Shown here: positions 17,515-25,231 of the stretch, piece by piece
Layout: every line of letters begins with the position of its first letter
Position numbering within the stretch: position 1 is the first letter of the stretch
Assembly (NCBI GenBank): GCA_029552745.1
Contig: JAKPDK010000121.1
Span: 1-64,000 of the forward strand
Length of the DNA: 64,000 bases
Reading direction: 5' to 3'
Source of the DNA: Candidatus Hydrogenedentota bacterium
Lineage (GTDB): Bacteria; Hydrogenedentota; Hydrogenedentia; Hydrogenedentales; SLHB01
The notes under the pieces: model-generated
What the model saw: the letters and a program-made list of their open reading frames with translations, nothing else
Told to the model about the DNA's origin: nothing
Databases searched by the model: none
Program-made: the position numbers and the translations under genes

Positions 17515-17994
17515 CTATCTCCCCGTTCTTCTGGTTCGACGGTTTCCAACAGTAATATCTATGATGTGCATTCGCGACTGTCCCCCTCTACGCAGGGGGA
17601 TGATCGGTCTCGGAATCGGGCGGAGAGGAACGGATGGTTCTGAGCGTCGAAAGTCGGTCAGCCGAAGCTGAATGCCGTGATCATATAAACCTTCGGCTGT
17701 CTCTTTGTTGCGTACGATCAATCCTTCTACGGGTGCCGCTAGTGGGATCGTAAAGTCCTCATCCCGCATCAACTGAACCATAATGGCTGTACCTGGCGGA
17801 AGGGAGTCCAGCATACGAATACGCATCCCATACGGATTCACATCAACGACGACTCCTTGAAATGTCATTTCAGGTTCGTCTTTCGGCCAGACCAAGCAGG
17901 GACGGCAAGTGGGCGTACGGGCTTCACGACGTTTCCCCCGCCGCAGACACTTGGCATCTTCCGAAAAGAACATCTCATCTGGCATAGGAGTCAC
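17515..17994 (-). CDS. PilZ-like domain protein
   Basis: 159 residues. The core RGKRREAR carries the RxxxR half of the PilZ c-di-GMP motif. The second half reads DVNPYGMRI, so the usual Ser of (D/N)xSxxG is Asn and ligand binding may be weakened. After residue 110 the tail is basic and Arg/Pro rich, ending in TVGNRRTRRTGR. Co-transcribed with the receiver protein. The start could also be ATG 17985. Confidence 0.7.
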   Translation of the reverse strand: MTPMPDEMFFSEDAKCLRRGKRREARTPTCRPCLVWPKDEPEMTFQGVVVDVNPYGMRIRMLDSLPPGTAIMVQLMRDEDFTIPLAAPVEGLIVRNKETAEGLYDHGIQLRLTDFRRSEPSVPLRPIPRPIIPLRRGGQSRMHIIDITVGNRRTRRTGR

Positions 17995-18163
17995 CGTCCT
18001 TGTTTGTAGACTGGTCTATCGAACAAGTTGATTTCAAATTCTACATTTTCGCAAAGTCTTTGACAACTTTATTGTTCCTATCAGATTTAAAATTAAACGC
18101 AGTATATATGATTCTTGTACACCCTTACTTCTTACGCATTTTCCTAGACTGTACAAATAAAAG

Positions 18164-19600
18164 TCAGCGATCTTGATAAGATTTCCTCAAATTTGTTGGC
18201 AGTATTCCTAATGACTCCCGATATTTTGTGACAGTCCTCCGCGCAATATTGATTCCCTGTTCTCGAAGCAGATCCGCAATGCGTTGGTCACTTAGAGGTT
18301 TAGACTTATCTTCCTCGTCAATCATGCGCTTTATCAACATTTGCACACTTTTGGAGGACTGGTTCTCGCCAGAGTCATTTTTTAATCCGGGAGAAAAGAA
18401 ATACTTCATCTCGAACAGACCTTGGGGAGTTTGCATGTATTTCCCTCGGGTTGCTCGACTTACTGTTGCTTCGTGTACTCCGACTTTATCTGCTATTTCT
18501 TGCAAGGTCAACGGCTTAATCGCTTCTACACCTTTTTCGAAAAACTCATGCTGAACCTCGACGATGGCTTTGGCAATTCGAAGAATGGTATTTTGCCGTT
18601 GATGAATATTTCTCATGAGCCATTTGGCAGACTCTATTTTTTCCCGCAAATACTTCTTTTCTTCGCTGTTTAAGTTCTTGCTTTTAGCCAGCTGTAAATA
18701 GTTGCTACTTACTCGGACTTGCGGGGTGAATTCGTCGGAAAGATAAACTCGGAATTCGCCGGTTTCTTCATCTTTTTCGACGATTACATCAGGGACGACG
18801 TACTGAGGCGGTGACGAATCATATTCGTAGCCTGGCCAGGGGTTTAAACGCGCCAGCATTGACTTTAACTGCTCAATTCGTTCCGGGGTGGTATTCATAG
18901 CCCGTGCAATACGAGGTATCTGACCTCGTTCGAGTTCTAATAAATGATTCGAGACCAGTTCACGCAGTTCGGGTTCATCAGGATATTCCACTTCGGCTTG
19001 AAGCAAGAGACATTCCACAACATCACGAGCCCCGACACCCGTGGGTTCGAACCGTTGGATAAGGTGAAGGACTGCCTCTACGTCTGACTCACTCGCACTC
19101 AACTCTTTCGCAATTTCCTCCAGAGAGCCCGTAAAATACCCTCGGTCATCGATATCGCCGATGATGCGTTCGCCAATGAGCGCTTGCTGGGGTGAAGTAG
19201 CGGCAAGACGTAATTGGGCTAAAAGTCTGGATTTCAGGGATTCTTCTCGAGTTATGGACTGCTCGTAAAAATCCCGGCGTTCTGCGGCATCGGGGTTAAT
19301 ACTGAAGTCGCGTTCTGACTTCCCTAAGCCCTTCCATCGCTCTGAGAAATCGTCCAGGTCAAAATCAATGTCATTAACATCATCCTCGGTGCTAGAAGGA
19401 CCGGGCGAAACTTCCTCTCTTATGGGGTCTTCAGTCCTATCGGCTTGCTCAAGTACAGGATTTGTTTCCAGCTCCTGCTGAATGTATTGTTCCAGTTCCA
19501 AGGTAGATAATTGGAGAATCTGAACGGCTTGCTGCATCTTTTGCGTCAGCATCAGGCGCTGCGTTTGAGTCTGAGCAAGGCGCTGTTCCATATGAATCAT
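18164..19600 (-). CDS. rpoN: RNA polymerase sigma-54 factor
   Basis: 478 residues. Region I at the N-terminus is Gln/Leu rich (LAQTQTQRLMLTQKMQQAVQ is its start), an acidic region II spans about 50-95, followed by the core-binding domain, the HTH (LQEIADKVGVHEATVSRATR), and the RpoN box ARRTVTKYRESLGI near the C-terminus that reads the -24 element. It requires bacterial enhancer-binding ATPases; none is encoded in the window. An ATG at 19591 is an alternative start. Confidence 0.96.
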   Translation of the reverse strand: MIHMEQRLAQTQTQRLMLTQKMQQAVQILQLSTLELEQYIQQELETNPVLEQADRTEDPIREEVSPGPSSTEDDVNDIDFDLDDFSERWKGLGKSERDFSINPDAAERRDFYEQSITREESLKSRLLAQLRLAATSPQQALIGERIIGDIDDRGYFTGSLEEIAKELSASESDVEAVLHLIQRFEPTGVGARDVVECLLLQAEVEYPDEPELRELVSNHLLELERGQIPRIARAMNTTPERIEQLKSMLARLNPWPGYEYDSSPPQYVVPDVIVEKDEETGEFRVYLSDEFTPQVRVSSNYLQLAKSKNLNSEEKKYLREKIESAKWLMRNIHQRQNTILRIAKAIVEVQHEFFEKGVEAIKPLTLQEIADKVGVHEATVSRATRGKYMQTPQGLFEMKYFFSPGLKNDSGENQSSKSVQMLIKRMIDEEDKSKPLSDQRIADLLREQGINIARRTVTKYRESLGILPTNLRKSYQDR

Positions 19601-19756
19601 AAGGCATATATCCTCGAGAGCAATTCTTATGCCATTTTAACCTAAGGAAAAAGATAAGTCAATTGAAATAACGGCAATGCTGTGTTACAATACACCATAA
19701 AATGGATTCATAAGTTATCTATTGACAATATATTGTATAATACAAGAGACTAAGGT

Positions 19757-20530
19757 GTGATTCGTTTCTGTCTTCTGGGGAGCGGCAGTAAGGGCAACGC
19801 AATATTTATCGCCTCTGAAAGGATTCGGATATTAATTGACAACGGCTTAAGTTTTCGCCAATTAAAAGAAAGACTACGTACCGTCGGAGAGAGCGTTGAC
19901 AACTTAAGTGCCTTATTTGTCACGCATGAACATTCAGACCATATTCAGGGGATTGGGACGCTCGTTCGGAATGTTCCGATGCCGGTTTTTGTGACGCGCG
20001 GAACGGCAGACGCCATTTACAGAGCTCATGGCAATTTGTCCAATGTGGAGCTTTTCGAGGCGGGTGACCGCATTCCAGTTGCAGACCTAGAAATTACCAG
20101 TTTTAGTGTTTCACATGATGCCGTAGACCCCGTGAACTATGTCGTTTCTAGTAATGGGACAAAGTTAGGCGTTGCGGCAGACTTGGGCTATGCTTCAAAG
20201 CTCGTGTTTTCGAGATTACAAGGGGCTCATGCTCTATTGCTTGAGGCGAATCATTGTCCGGATTTGTTGATGAAATCTAAATATCCTCCTTATGTCAAAC
20301 AAAGAATCCTCAGTAAGTCCGGACACATGTCGAACCGAGAAATGCGAGATTTTCTTGCTCAACTGTTGCATCGGGACCTGAAATTGGTAGTACTGGTGCA
20401 TCTCAGCGAAGAAAACAACCGTCCCGAACTCGCATTGCAGAGCGCTTTGGATGTGCTTTCCCATACATCTATACCTGTACACGTGGCAACACAACATGCG
20501 CCTACACCTATGTTCGAAATAAAGCCATGA
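19757..20530 (+). CDS. Metallo-beta-lactamase fold hydrolase, WalJ/YycJ-like
   Basis: 257 residues from GTG. N-terminal FCLLGSGSKGNAIFI and metal motif THEHSDHIQG (HxHxDH, residues about 57-66), the third-ligand region VAADLGY and LLLEANHC match the YycJ/WalJ exonuclease-type family. It overlaps the PocR-AraC gene by 4 bases (ATGA), so the two are translationally coupled. A -10-like TATAAT at 19736-19741 is upstream. Confidence 0.9.
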   Translation: MIRFCLLGSGSKGNAIFIASERIRILIDNGLSFRQLKERLRTVGESVDNLSALFVTHEHSDHIQGIGTLVRNVPMPVFVTRGTADAIYRAHGNLSNVELFEAGDRIPVADLEITSFSVSHDAVDPVNYVVSSNGTKLGVAADLGYASKLVFSRLQGAHALLLEANHCPDLLMKSKYPPYVKQRILSKSGHMSNREMRDFLAQLLHRDLKLVVLVHLSEENNRPELALQSALDVLSHTSIPVHVATQHAPTPMFEIKP

Positions 20531-21765
20531 CTAGCCGGGACTTTTTCCAGAGTGAAGCCGTAACGAGACTGCTTCAACGGATTCACTTGGCAGCGGGGGC
20601 GCCGGTAGCTATTCACGTCATCACACAGGATTCTGGAGTCGAACTGATTACAAGCAATGGCATGTGCCCTGTTTGCGCCTTTTTCCCCGGTAACTCGAAA
20701 CTTCATGTTACATGCATGGATAGTTTGAAAAGAGCTTTGGCTCAGGCGGTCAAAAAAAAGTATTTGGTGCCTTTCATCTGTCCAATGGGATTCTCGTGTG
20801 TCTCCATATGTATGGACCCAAGAGCTGGGTTGGTACTGACAATTGGACCTTATTGCCCCGATGATGCGGAAGAATCGCTCCTGCTAGATTTGAAAAGGGG
20901 TCTGATGAGGCTCGGTCTCGATCCAACCCCAGCAGAACGCCTTGCGCGAAAAATCCATCGTGCGCCAGCTTCCTGTATACCCGAGATTACTCTCTGGGCA
21001 GTGGATGACCTGTTGAACATCTTTCGCCAAAGGAGGGCCGGCGAACGAGATGTCGTTGAAAATGTTGACGAAGAGCCCAATGAAGTGTCGGTTCTCTCCA
21101 AGAGCAGCAAAAGAAAATCAAGGCGTCCGGTTACTTTTGGACAAGCGGTCGCTGTCGCGTTGGCATCCGGAGACCAAACTCAGTACAAACGGTTGATTCT
21201 TCTTCGCCTTTCCTCAGAAATGGAAGGAGGCGAGAATCCGCCGGTAGCACTCTTGCGTGCCCGTGTTTTGGTTTTGCTGGGAGAAGTGCTTACAGGCATA
21301 TCGGCGACGGATCTGTTTGAAGAGGCGCATCGGGACGTGCGCTATCAGGAACTTGCCGCGGTTGAGCAGATAGACACTATCGAAGCTGCCTTAGATTTTT
21401 TTAAGCGGTTTTGGGGAATTCTTCCGCATCCAAGCGGTATCAATCAGGAAATGAGAGCCCTGGTCAGGCGACTGAATGAGTTACTCATGAAAGATATTGT
21501 TCACTACGGTTCTTTAAGCGAGGTTGCATGCTCATTAGGAATTCATCCTTCAACGTTTTCAGGAAAGTTTAAACAAGCTTTCGGTGTTTCTTTTACAGAT
21601 TACGTAAATAGACTGCGCGTGGAAAAGGCAAAAGCACTTCTTAAATTGAAGTCCATTTCAATCGATGAAGTTGCTCGTCGGGTGGGCCTGGGTAACTCTG
21701 GCAGTCTCAACCGTCTTTTCCGCGAGATGGAAGGCTTTTCTGCTTCGTATTTCAGAAGGTATTAG
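20527..21765 (+). CDS. PocR-domain AraC family transcriptional regulator
   Basis: 412 residues. The N-terminal PocR sensor (about 1-145) has conserved Cys in GMCPVCAFFPG and FICPMGFSCVS; PocR domains bind small metabolites and in some cases metals or cobalamin-pathway ligands. A linker rich in Lys/Arg follows. The C-terminal AraC double HTH (about 320-412) includes LSEVACSLGIHPSTFS and ISIDEVARRVGLGNSGSLNR. Translated with the WalJ-like gene and followed directly by a Cys-rich microprotein gene, so the target may be local. Ligand unknown. Confidence 0.88.
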   Translation: MTSRDFFQSEAVTRLLQRIHLAAGAPVAIHVITQDSGVELITSNGMCPVCAFFPGNSKLHVTCMDSLKRALAQAVKKKYLVPFICPMGFSCVSICMDPRAGLVLTIGPYCPDDAEESLLLDLKRGLMRLGLDPTPAERLARKIHRAPASCIPEITLWAVDDLLNIFRQRRAGERDVVENVDEEPNEVSVLSKSSKRKSRRPVTFGQAVAVALASGDQTQYKRLILLRLSSEMEGGENPPVALLRARVLVLLGEVLTGISATDLFEEAHRDVRYQELAAVEQIDTIEAALDFFKRFWGILPHPSGINQEMRALVRRLNELLMKDIVHYGSLSEVACSLGIHPSTFSGKFKQAFGVSFTDYVNRLRVEKAKALLKLKSISIDEVARRVGLGNSGSLNRLFREMEGFSASYFRRY

Positions 21766-21930
21766 GTGAAACAATTTCAAATCATAATAACCAGGCTCAA
21801 ACAGTGGTGGCTTCGCTTACGCTGTCCCACGGAATTTCTTTGTGACAATTGTTTGTATGATCATCCTGCCGCATGTAATCAACCGGCACGCCCAAATGCT
21901 GTAAAATGTCCATATTATAAACCGAAGTGA
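21766..21930 (+). CDS. 54-residue cysteine-rich small protein
   Basis: GTG at 21766 directly follows the TAG of the PocR-AraC gene and opens a 54-residue frame ending at TGA 21930. It begins with a basic/hydrophobic stretch (FQIIITRLKQWWLRLR) and has five Cys at 20, 26, 29, 37 and 48 in CPTEFLCDNCLYDHPAACNQ and NAVKCPYYK. The spacing C-x5-C-x2-C-x7-C-x10-C suggests a small zinc- or Fe-S-binding fold. Codon order is coherent and there is no overlap with another gene. Function unknown; coupling to the regulator is inferred from the zero-base spacing. Confidence 0.6.
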   Translation: MKQFQIIITRLKQWWLRLRCPTEFLCDNCLYDHPAACNQPARPNAVKCPYYKPK

Positions 21931-22316
21931 ATCCGTTTGTCCGACTGCATCAATTTTTTGTTTTCGTACTGAGTCGTTTAATGACCGGAAGAAATCCTTA
22001 TCCGTTTTTCCGGAGGCGGTGCCTAGCAGTTGAGTTAATTTGGTCAGATTGTTTTCGTCACGACAAGAGTTAATTCGGATTGAGGTTTGTCGGAATTTTT
22101 ATCGGATTTTCAGCACTGTACGAGGCAATTATCTCAAGCGACTGCGTCGACTTGGGGCGGAGAGGATGCAAAGTGGTGTACGGAGTGTCAACCAAGTATT
22201 ATCGAATTTGAGCCGCAGACCAAGAATGTTGGTTGTTTCTTTTTGTATCAAAAATCTGTTAGGTTAAATTGATGAACCTTCAGAGATAGTTCTTTTGGGT
22301 ATCGTGGGGCAACTGA
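21931..22316 (+). other. Intergenic stretch without a supported gene
   Basis: Only short frames are present (for example TTG 22087 to 22272 with a CTEC motif, and GTG 21927 to 22074), none with a convincing SD or recognisable family. It may hold the promoter of the following lipoprotein gene or remnants of a decayed gene. Confidence 0.4.
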
Positions 22317-24215
22317 ATGAAACGTTTCGGTGTGATAGTTCGGCAAGATGGGGGCATGACAAGGTCTCCTTTTAATTCTTTGGTGGGTTCTTTTCTCCTC
22401 TTCCCCTTATTGCTGCTGCTTTTCGCATTTTTCGAAAGTGGCTGTGGTAAAGAACGAACACCCGAGTCTCTCGCGATGCCTTCCGTGACGCCAAACGCGC
22501 CTTTAACTGTACCATTATTGAGTCTTACGCCTGAAAAAGCAGTCTTGGCGATGGGCATACCCCCTTTGAATGATTTGGCGGAAAAAACAAAGAGGTTCGC
22601 TGCCCGTGTGGGTGTCCTGCCCTCGGGGGGTGAACCTGCTGACGAAACAAACGTGCTCTTCTGGAATGAGTTTTTTGAAAAGCTCTCTGATGAACATTTT
22701 AGAAGTATGGACATCGATCCGACCCGTCCCTTGGCTTTTTTTGTAGGTGACAACCAGATGGAGCTCGTCGTAGATGAACTGTTACGTATGCTCGAGGCGT
22801 CGGAAATTTACAACAATGTGACACCTGAGTCTGCCGGGACCCACGTCGGAGAAATGACAAATGACAGTGTTCCCGGTCAAGACACTTCCCATGCCACTTT
22901 TAGCGGTATGGCACTACGAGAGATGTTGAAAAAGCTCCCCTGCGCGGCTGTTGTGCCTTGCATAAGTGCTGATAAGGCTTCGACCGTGGCAAAAAGGATT
23001 GCAGCGTGGTTCGGGATTGATATGGCTGAGACAACCACGCCCATGCATTTAGAAAACGTAAGCATATCGTCCCAAATCGATCCCGTCAGGGGTTCGTTTG
23101 CTGGTTTTTTTGTGGTAGAAGACTGGCTTTTTTGGAGTAATGATGCGGAATTGCTCAAGGGAATCATAGATCGGCTTAAGGCACCTTTGACGTTGCGTTA
23201 CGGCACGTCAGCGTGTCCGGCTACGGCGCGCGATGAGATTGTTCAGCTAGTCCGCTTGGATAAACTGGGTCCGGCAATTGCGACGGCAATTCGCGGAACA
23301 ACGGTTTCCGATGTTTCCATATATTCATGGCTGGAAAAACTCGCGAGGCTCTTGGAGAATGTGGGAAACATACCTGCCAGTTCCGACGCGCTGATTGTGT
23401 CTTGCGCGTATACCGACGAACGCCTGGAGTTTTTGTTGCGCATCGACGCCAGTCAATATACGCAGGCATTGGAGGGGTTAGGTGTAGCAAAACCGTTTGA
23501 ACAGCTCCGGTGCATTCCTGAGAATGCGGAAGCCATTGTGGCGTTTCATATCGATCCAGATTCAAAGCGCGAACTAGAGTTACAATTGGACAAGTTATTG
23601 GTTGGAGGTATGCCGACGGACAAGGAAGCTTCTCAAACAGATGGCTTGGGTAAGGTGCTTACGAGTTGGCTCGGAGAGCAAGTGATTCTTTCTGCACAGG
23701 GCTTCGGCAAGGCCCAGCCCGCCTTTTCTCTTGTCACGATGACGCCCTACCCAGATGCGATCAAAGGTTTCTTGGCAATGCTTGGTGGATCCGTTCCGGC
23801 TGTCGAGCAATATGCAGGGGCAGAGATCTATTGTTTGGAGGGTCTGCCAGACTTGGGCGAATTAATCGCCTTTGGAATTGACAAGAATAAGGTGTTTATT
23901 TCCTCAGACTTATCAACACTTAAGACCATGCTAGACATGCAGTCTGGAGTTGTGAAAAAAGACTCGCCTTTGGACAGGCTTCAGGTTTCTTTACCTCCTG
24001 ATGTGGGTTTATATAGCTTTGTCATGTTTAAAGACTCATTCTTGAAGTTTGTGACAGATTTGGTGCAGGCTACCGAGGCGGGTAATATGGGGTTCCATAC
24101 GGTTCACCTTTCTGACGTGTTGGTGCTGCTTCAAATGCTGAAATGTGATTTGTACATGCTAAACTACAGGGATGGGCTATGGCTTTCCTCCAAAACCGTG
24201 TTACACCTTAAGTGA
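22317..24215 (+). CDS. Large putative lipoprotein upstream of RsbW/STAS genes
   Basis: 632 residues. An unusually long n-region precedes the hydrophobic core LFPLLLLLFAFF and lipobox ESGC (Cys near residue 43); ATG 22356 would give a normal-length signal peptide. The mature part resembles exported DUF3352-type proteins by repeated blocks such as LAFFVGD, LPCAAVVPCIS, DWLFWSNDAELLKGII and VIVAFHI-like segments, but I cannot assign a family with certainty. Its stop overlaps the next frame (GTGA at 24212). It may be an envelope component read by the partner-switching pair that follows. Confidence 0.7.
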   Translation: MKRFGVIVRQDGGMTRSPFNSLVGSFLLFPLLLLLFAFFESGCGKERTPESLAMPSVTPNAPLTVPLLSLTPEKAVLAMGIPPLNDLAEKTKRFAARVGVLPSGGEPADETNVLFWNEFFEKLSDEHFRSMDIDPTRPLAFFVGDNQMELVVDELLRMLEASEIYNNVTPESAGTHVGEMTNDSVPGQDTSHATFSGMALREMLKKLPCAAVVPCISADKASTVAKRIAAWFGIDMAETTTPMHLENVSISSQIDPVRGSFAGFFVVEDWLFWSNDAELLKGIIDRLKAPLTLRYGTSACPATARDEIVQLVRLDKLGPAIATAIRGTTVSDVSIYSWLEKLARLLENVGNIPASSDALIVSCAYTDERLEFLLRIDASQYTQALEGLGVAKPFEQLRCIPENAEAIVAFHIDPDSKRELELQLDKLLVGGMPTDKEASQTDGLGKVLTSWLGEQVILSAQGFGKAQPAFSLVTMTPYPDAIKGFLAMLGGSVPAVEQYAGAEIYCLEGLPDLGELIAFGIDKNKVFISSDLSTLKTMLDMQSGVVKKDSPLDRLQVSLPPDVGLYSFVMFKDSFLKFVTDLVQATEAGNMGFHTVHLSDVLVLLQMLKCDLYMLNYRDGLWLSSKTVLHLK

Positions 24216-24256
24216 CTATTGGGGGATTCCATGGATGCTCAACGCGAGTACTGACG

Positions 24257-24685
24257 ATGGCTGAGACTTTCTTCTCTGCTGTAATTCCGAGTAGTGTAGA
24301 CGAGATACAAGAACCTTTGCTGCAAGCGGTGGCAGCTTTAACAGAGCGTCACTGGGTACCTAGGGGACGGGAATTCTACGCAAGATTATGTTTGGAAGAA
24401 GCGATAGTCAATGCAATTATCCACGGGAATGCCTCGGACCGAAGTCGGTCGGTACGTCTTGAGATGACAGAAGACAGGGATGTGTGTATTATCAAAGTTT
24501 TCGACGAAGGCGAGGGCTTTTCCGTGGATGAAGTTCCTTTGCCGCACGCGGATGCGGTGAGTGGCAGAGGAATTTGTATTATTCGCCATTGTATGGAAGA
24601 TGTCCAATACAACAAAGAAGAAAAATGTTTGGTGATGAGAATAAAGAGAAAAGTTGAAGACCACGGAGTGCAGGACCATGAGTAA
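24257..24685 (+). CDS. Anti-sigma regulatory factor, RsbW/SpoIIAB-like kinase
   Basis: About 142 residues. GHKL ATPase fold with N-box LCLEEAIVNAIIHGN (Glu and Asn in place), G1 VFDEGEGF and G2 SGRGICII. The family binds a sigma factor or phosphorylates a STAS antagonist; no sigma-B/F gene is adjacent, so the client is unknown. ATG 24257 fits the family start; an upstream GTG at 24212 overlaps the lipoprotein stop. It overlaps the STAS gene by 8 bases. Confidence 0.88.
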   Translation: MAETFFSAVIPSSVDEIQEPLLQAVAALTERHWVPRGREFYARLCLEEAIVNAIIHGNASDRSRSVRLEMTEDRDVCIIKVFDEGEGFSVDEVPLPHADAVSGRGICIIRHCMEDVQYNKEEKCLVMRIKRKVEDHGVQDHE

Positions 24686-25091
24686 CGAACCGCTTATTAC
24701 TTTTGAAGAGCAAGGCTCCATTCTGGTCGGGCGTATACAAGCAACGAGTGTACTTGACGCCCGTAATGTAGCAGCCTTTGGGTCCTTGTTGCTTTCGAGA
24801 GCAGAGTCTACCCCAGGCATCCAAATCTTACTTGACTTCAGTCAAGTAAGTTATCTTTCGAGCGCCGTATTGAATGAACTACTGAAGGTGCATCGGAAGT
24901 TATTGGAAACAAATGGAAGCCTCCGTCTCGCAGCTCTAAACCAGGACATACGGAAAGTCTTCGAAATAACCAATCTTGACAAAGTTTTTGTGATTTACGA
25001 CTCTTTGGGAGATGGCTTACGGAAGTTCCAACGCTCGATCGCCATTGAGGCACAGGAGAGATCGTGGAATAACATAGGCAAACAAGAGTGA
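24678..25091 (+). CDS. STAS-domain anti-sigma factor antagonist (RsbV/SpoIIAA-like)
   Basis: 137 residues. A STAS fold is visible as ILVGRIQATSVLDARNV, ILLDFSQVSYLSSAVLNEL and the final helix IRKVFEITNLDKVF. The Ser of YLSSAVL occupies the position phosphorylated by RsbW-type kinases. Overlap with the kinase gene indicates a stoichiometric pair. The C-terminal 20 residues are a polar extension. Confidence 0.9.
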   Translation: MSNEPLITFEEQGSILVGRIQATSVLDARNVAAFGSLLLSRAESTPGIQILLDFSQVSYLSSAVLNELLKVHRKLLETNGSLRLAALNQDIRKVFEITNLDKVFVIYDSLGDGLRKFQRSIAIEAQERSWNNIGKQE

Positions 25092-25188
25092 ACCGTACTT
25101 GTTACTTCTTGTGAAGAAATCTCTTCTGACAAAGTTCATTTGTTTAATTCTATCAATGCCCAAAGATACGTCAAAGGGGGATATCAGG

Positions 25189-25219
25189 CTTCTATCCCAT
25201 ATAGGGAGATTAATAGAAG
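25189..25219 (+). promoter_or_regulatory. Inverted repeat overlapping the SD of the next gene
   Basis: CTTCTAT (25189-25195) and ATAGAAG (25213-25219) form a 7-base inverted repeat around an inner TCCC/GGGA pair. The right arm contains the start of the AGAAGGGA SD of the oxidoreductase gene (ATG 25232). It could be an operator or an RNA hairpin that hides the SD. Confidence 0.35.
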
Positions 25220-25231
25220 GGACAAAATGCT

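Noticed and set aside
19722-19741. TTGACA and TATAAT upstream of the WalJ-like gene
   Set aside because: The spacer is only 8 bases, so the two boxes cannot serve one sigma-70 promoter; only the -10 is noted.
21927-22074. 48-residue frame starting in the GTGA at the end of the Cys-rich gene
   Set aside because: Composition is unconvincing and no motif is visible.
22087-22272. 61-residue frame with CTEC motif
   Set aside because: TTG start with an SD too close, no family, no conserved neighbours; left as an unexplained stretch.
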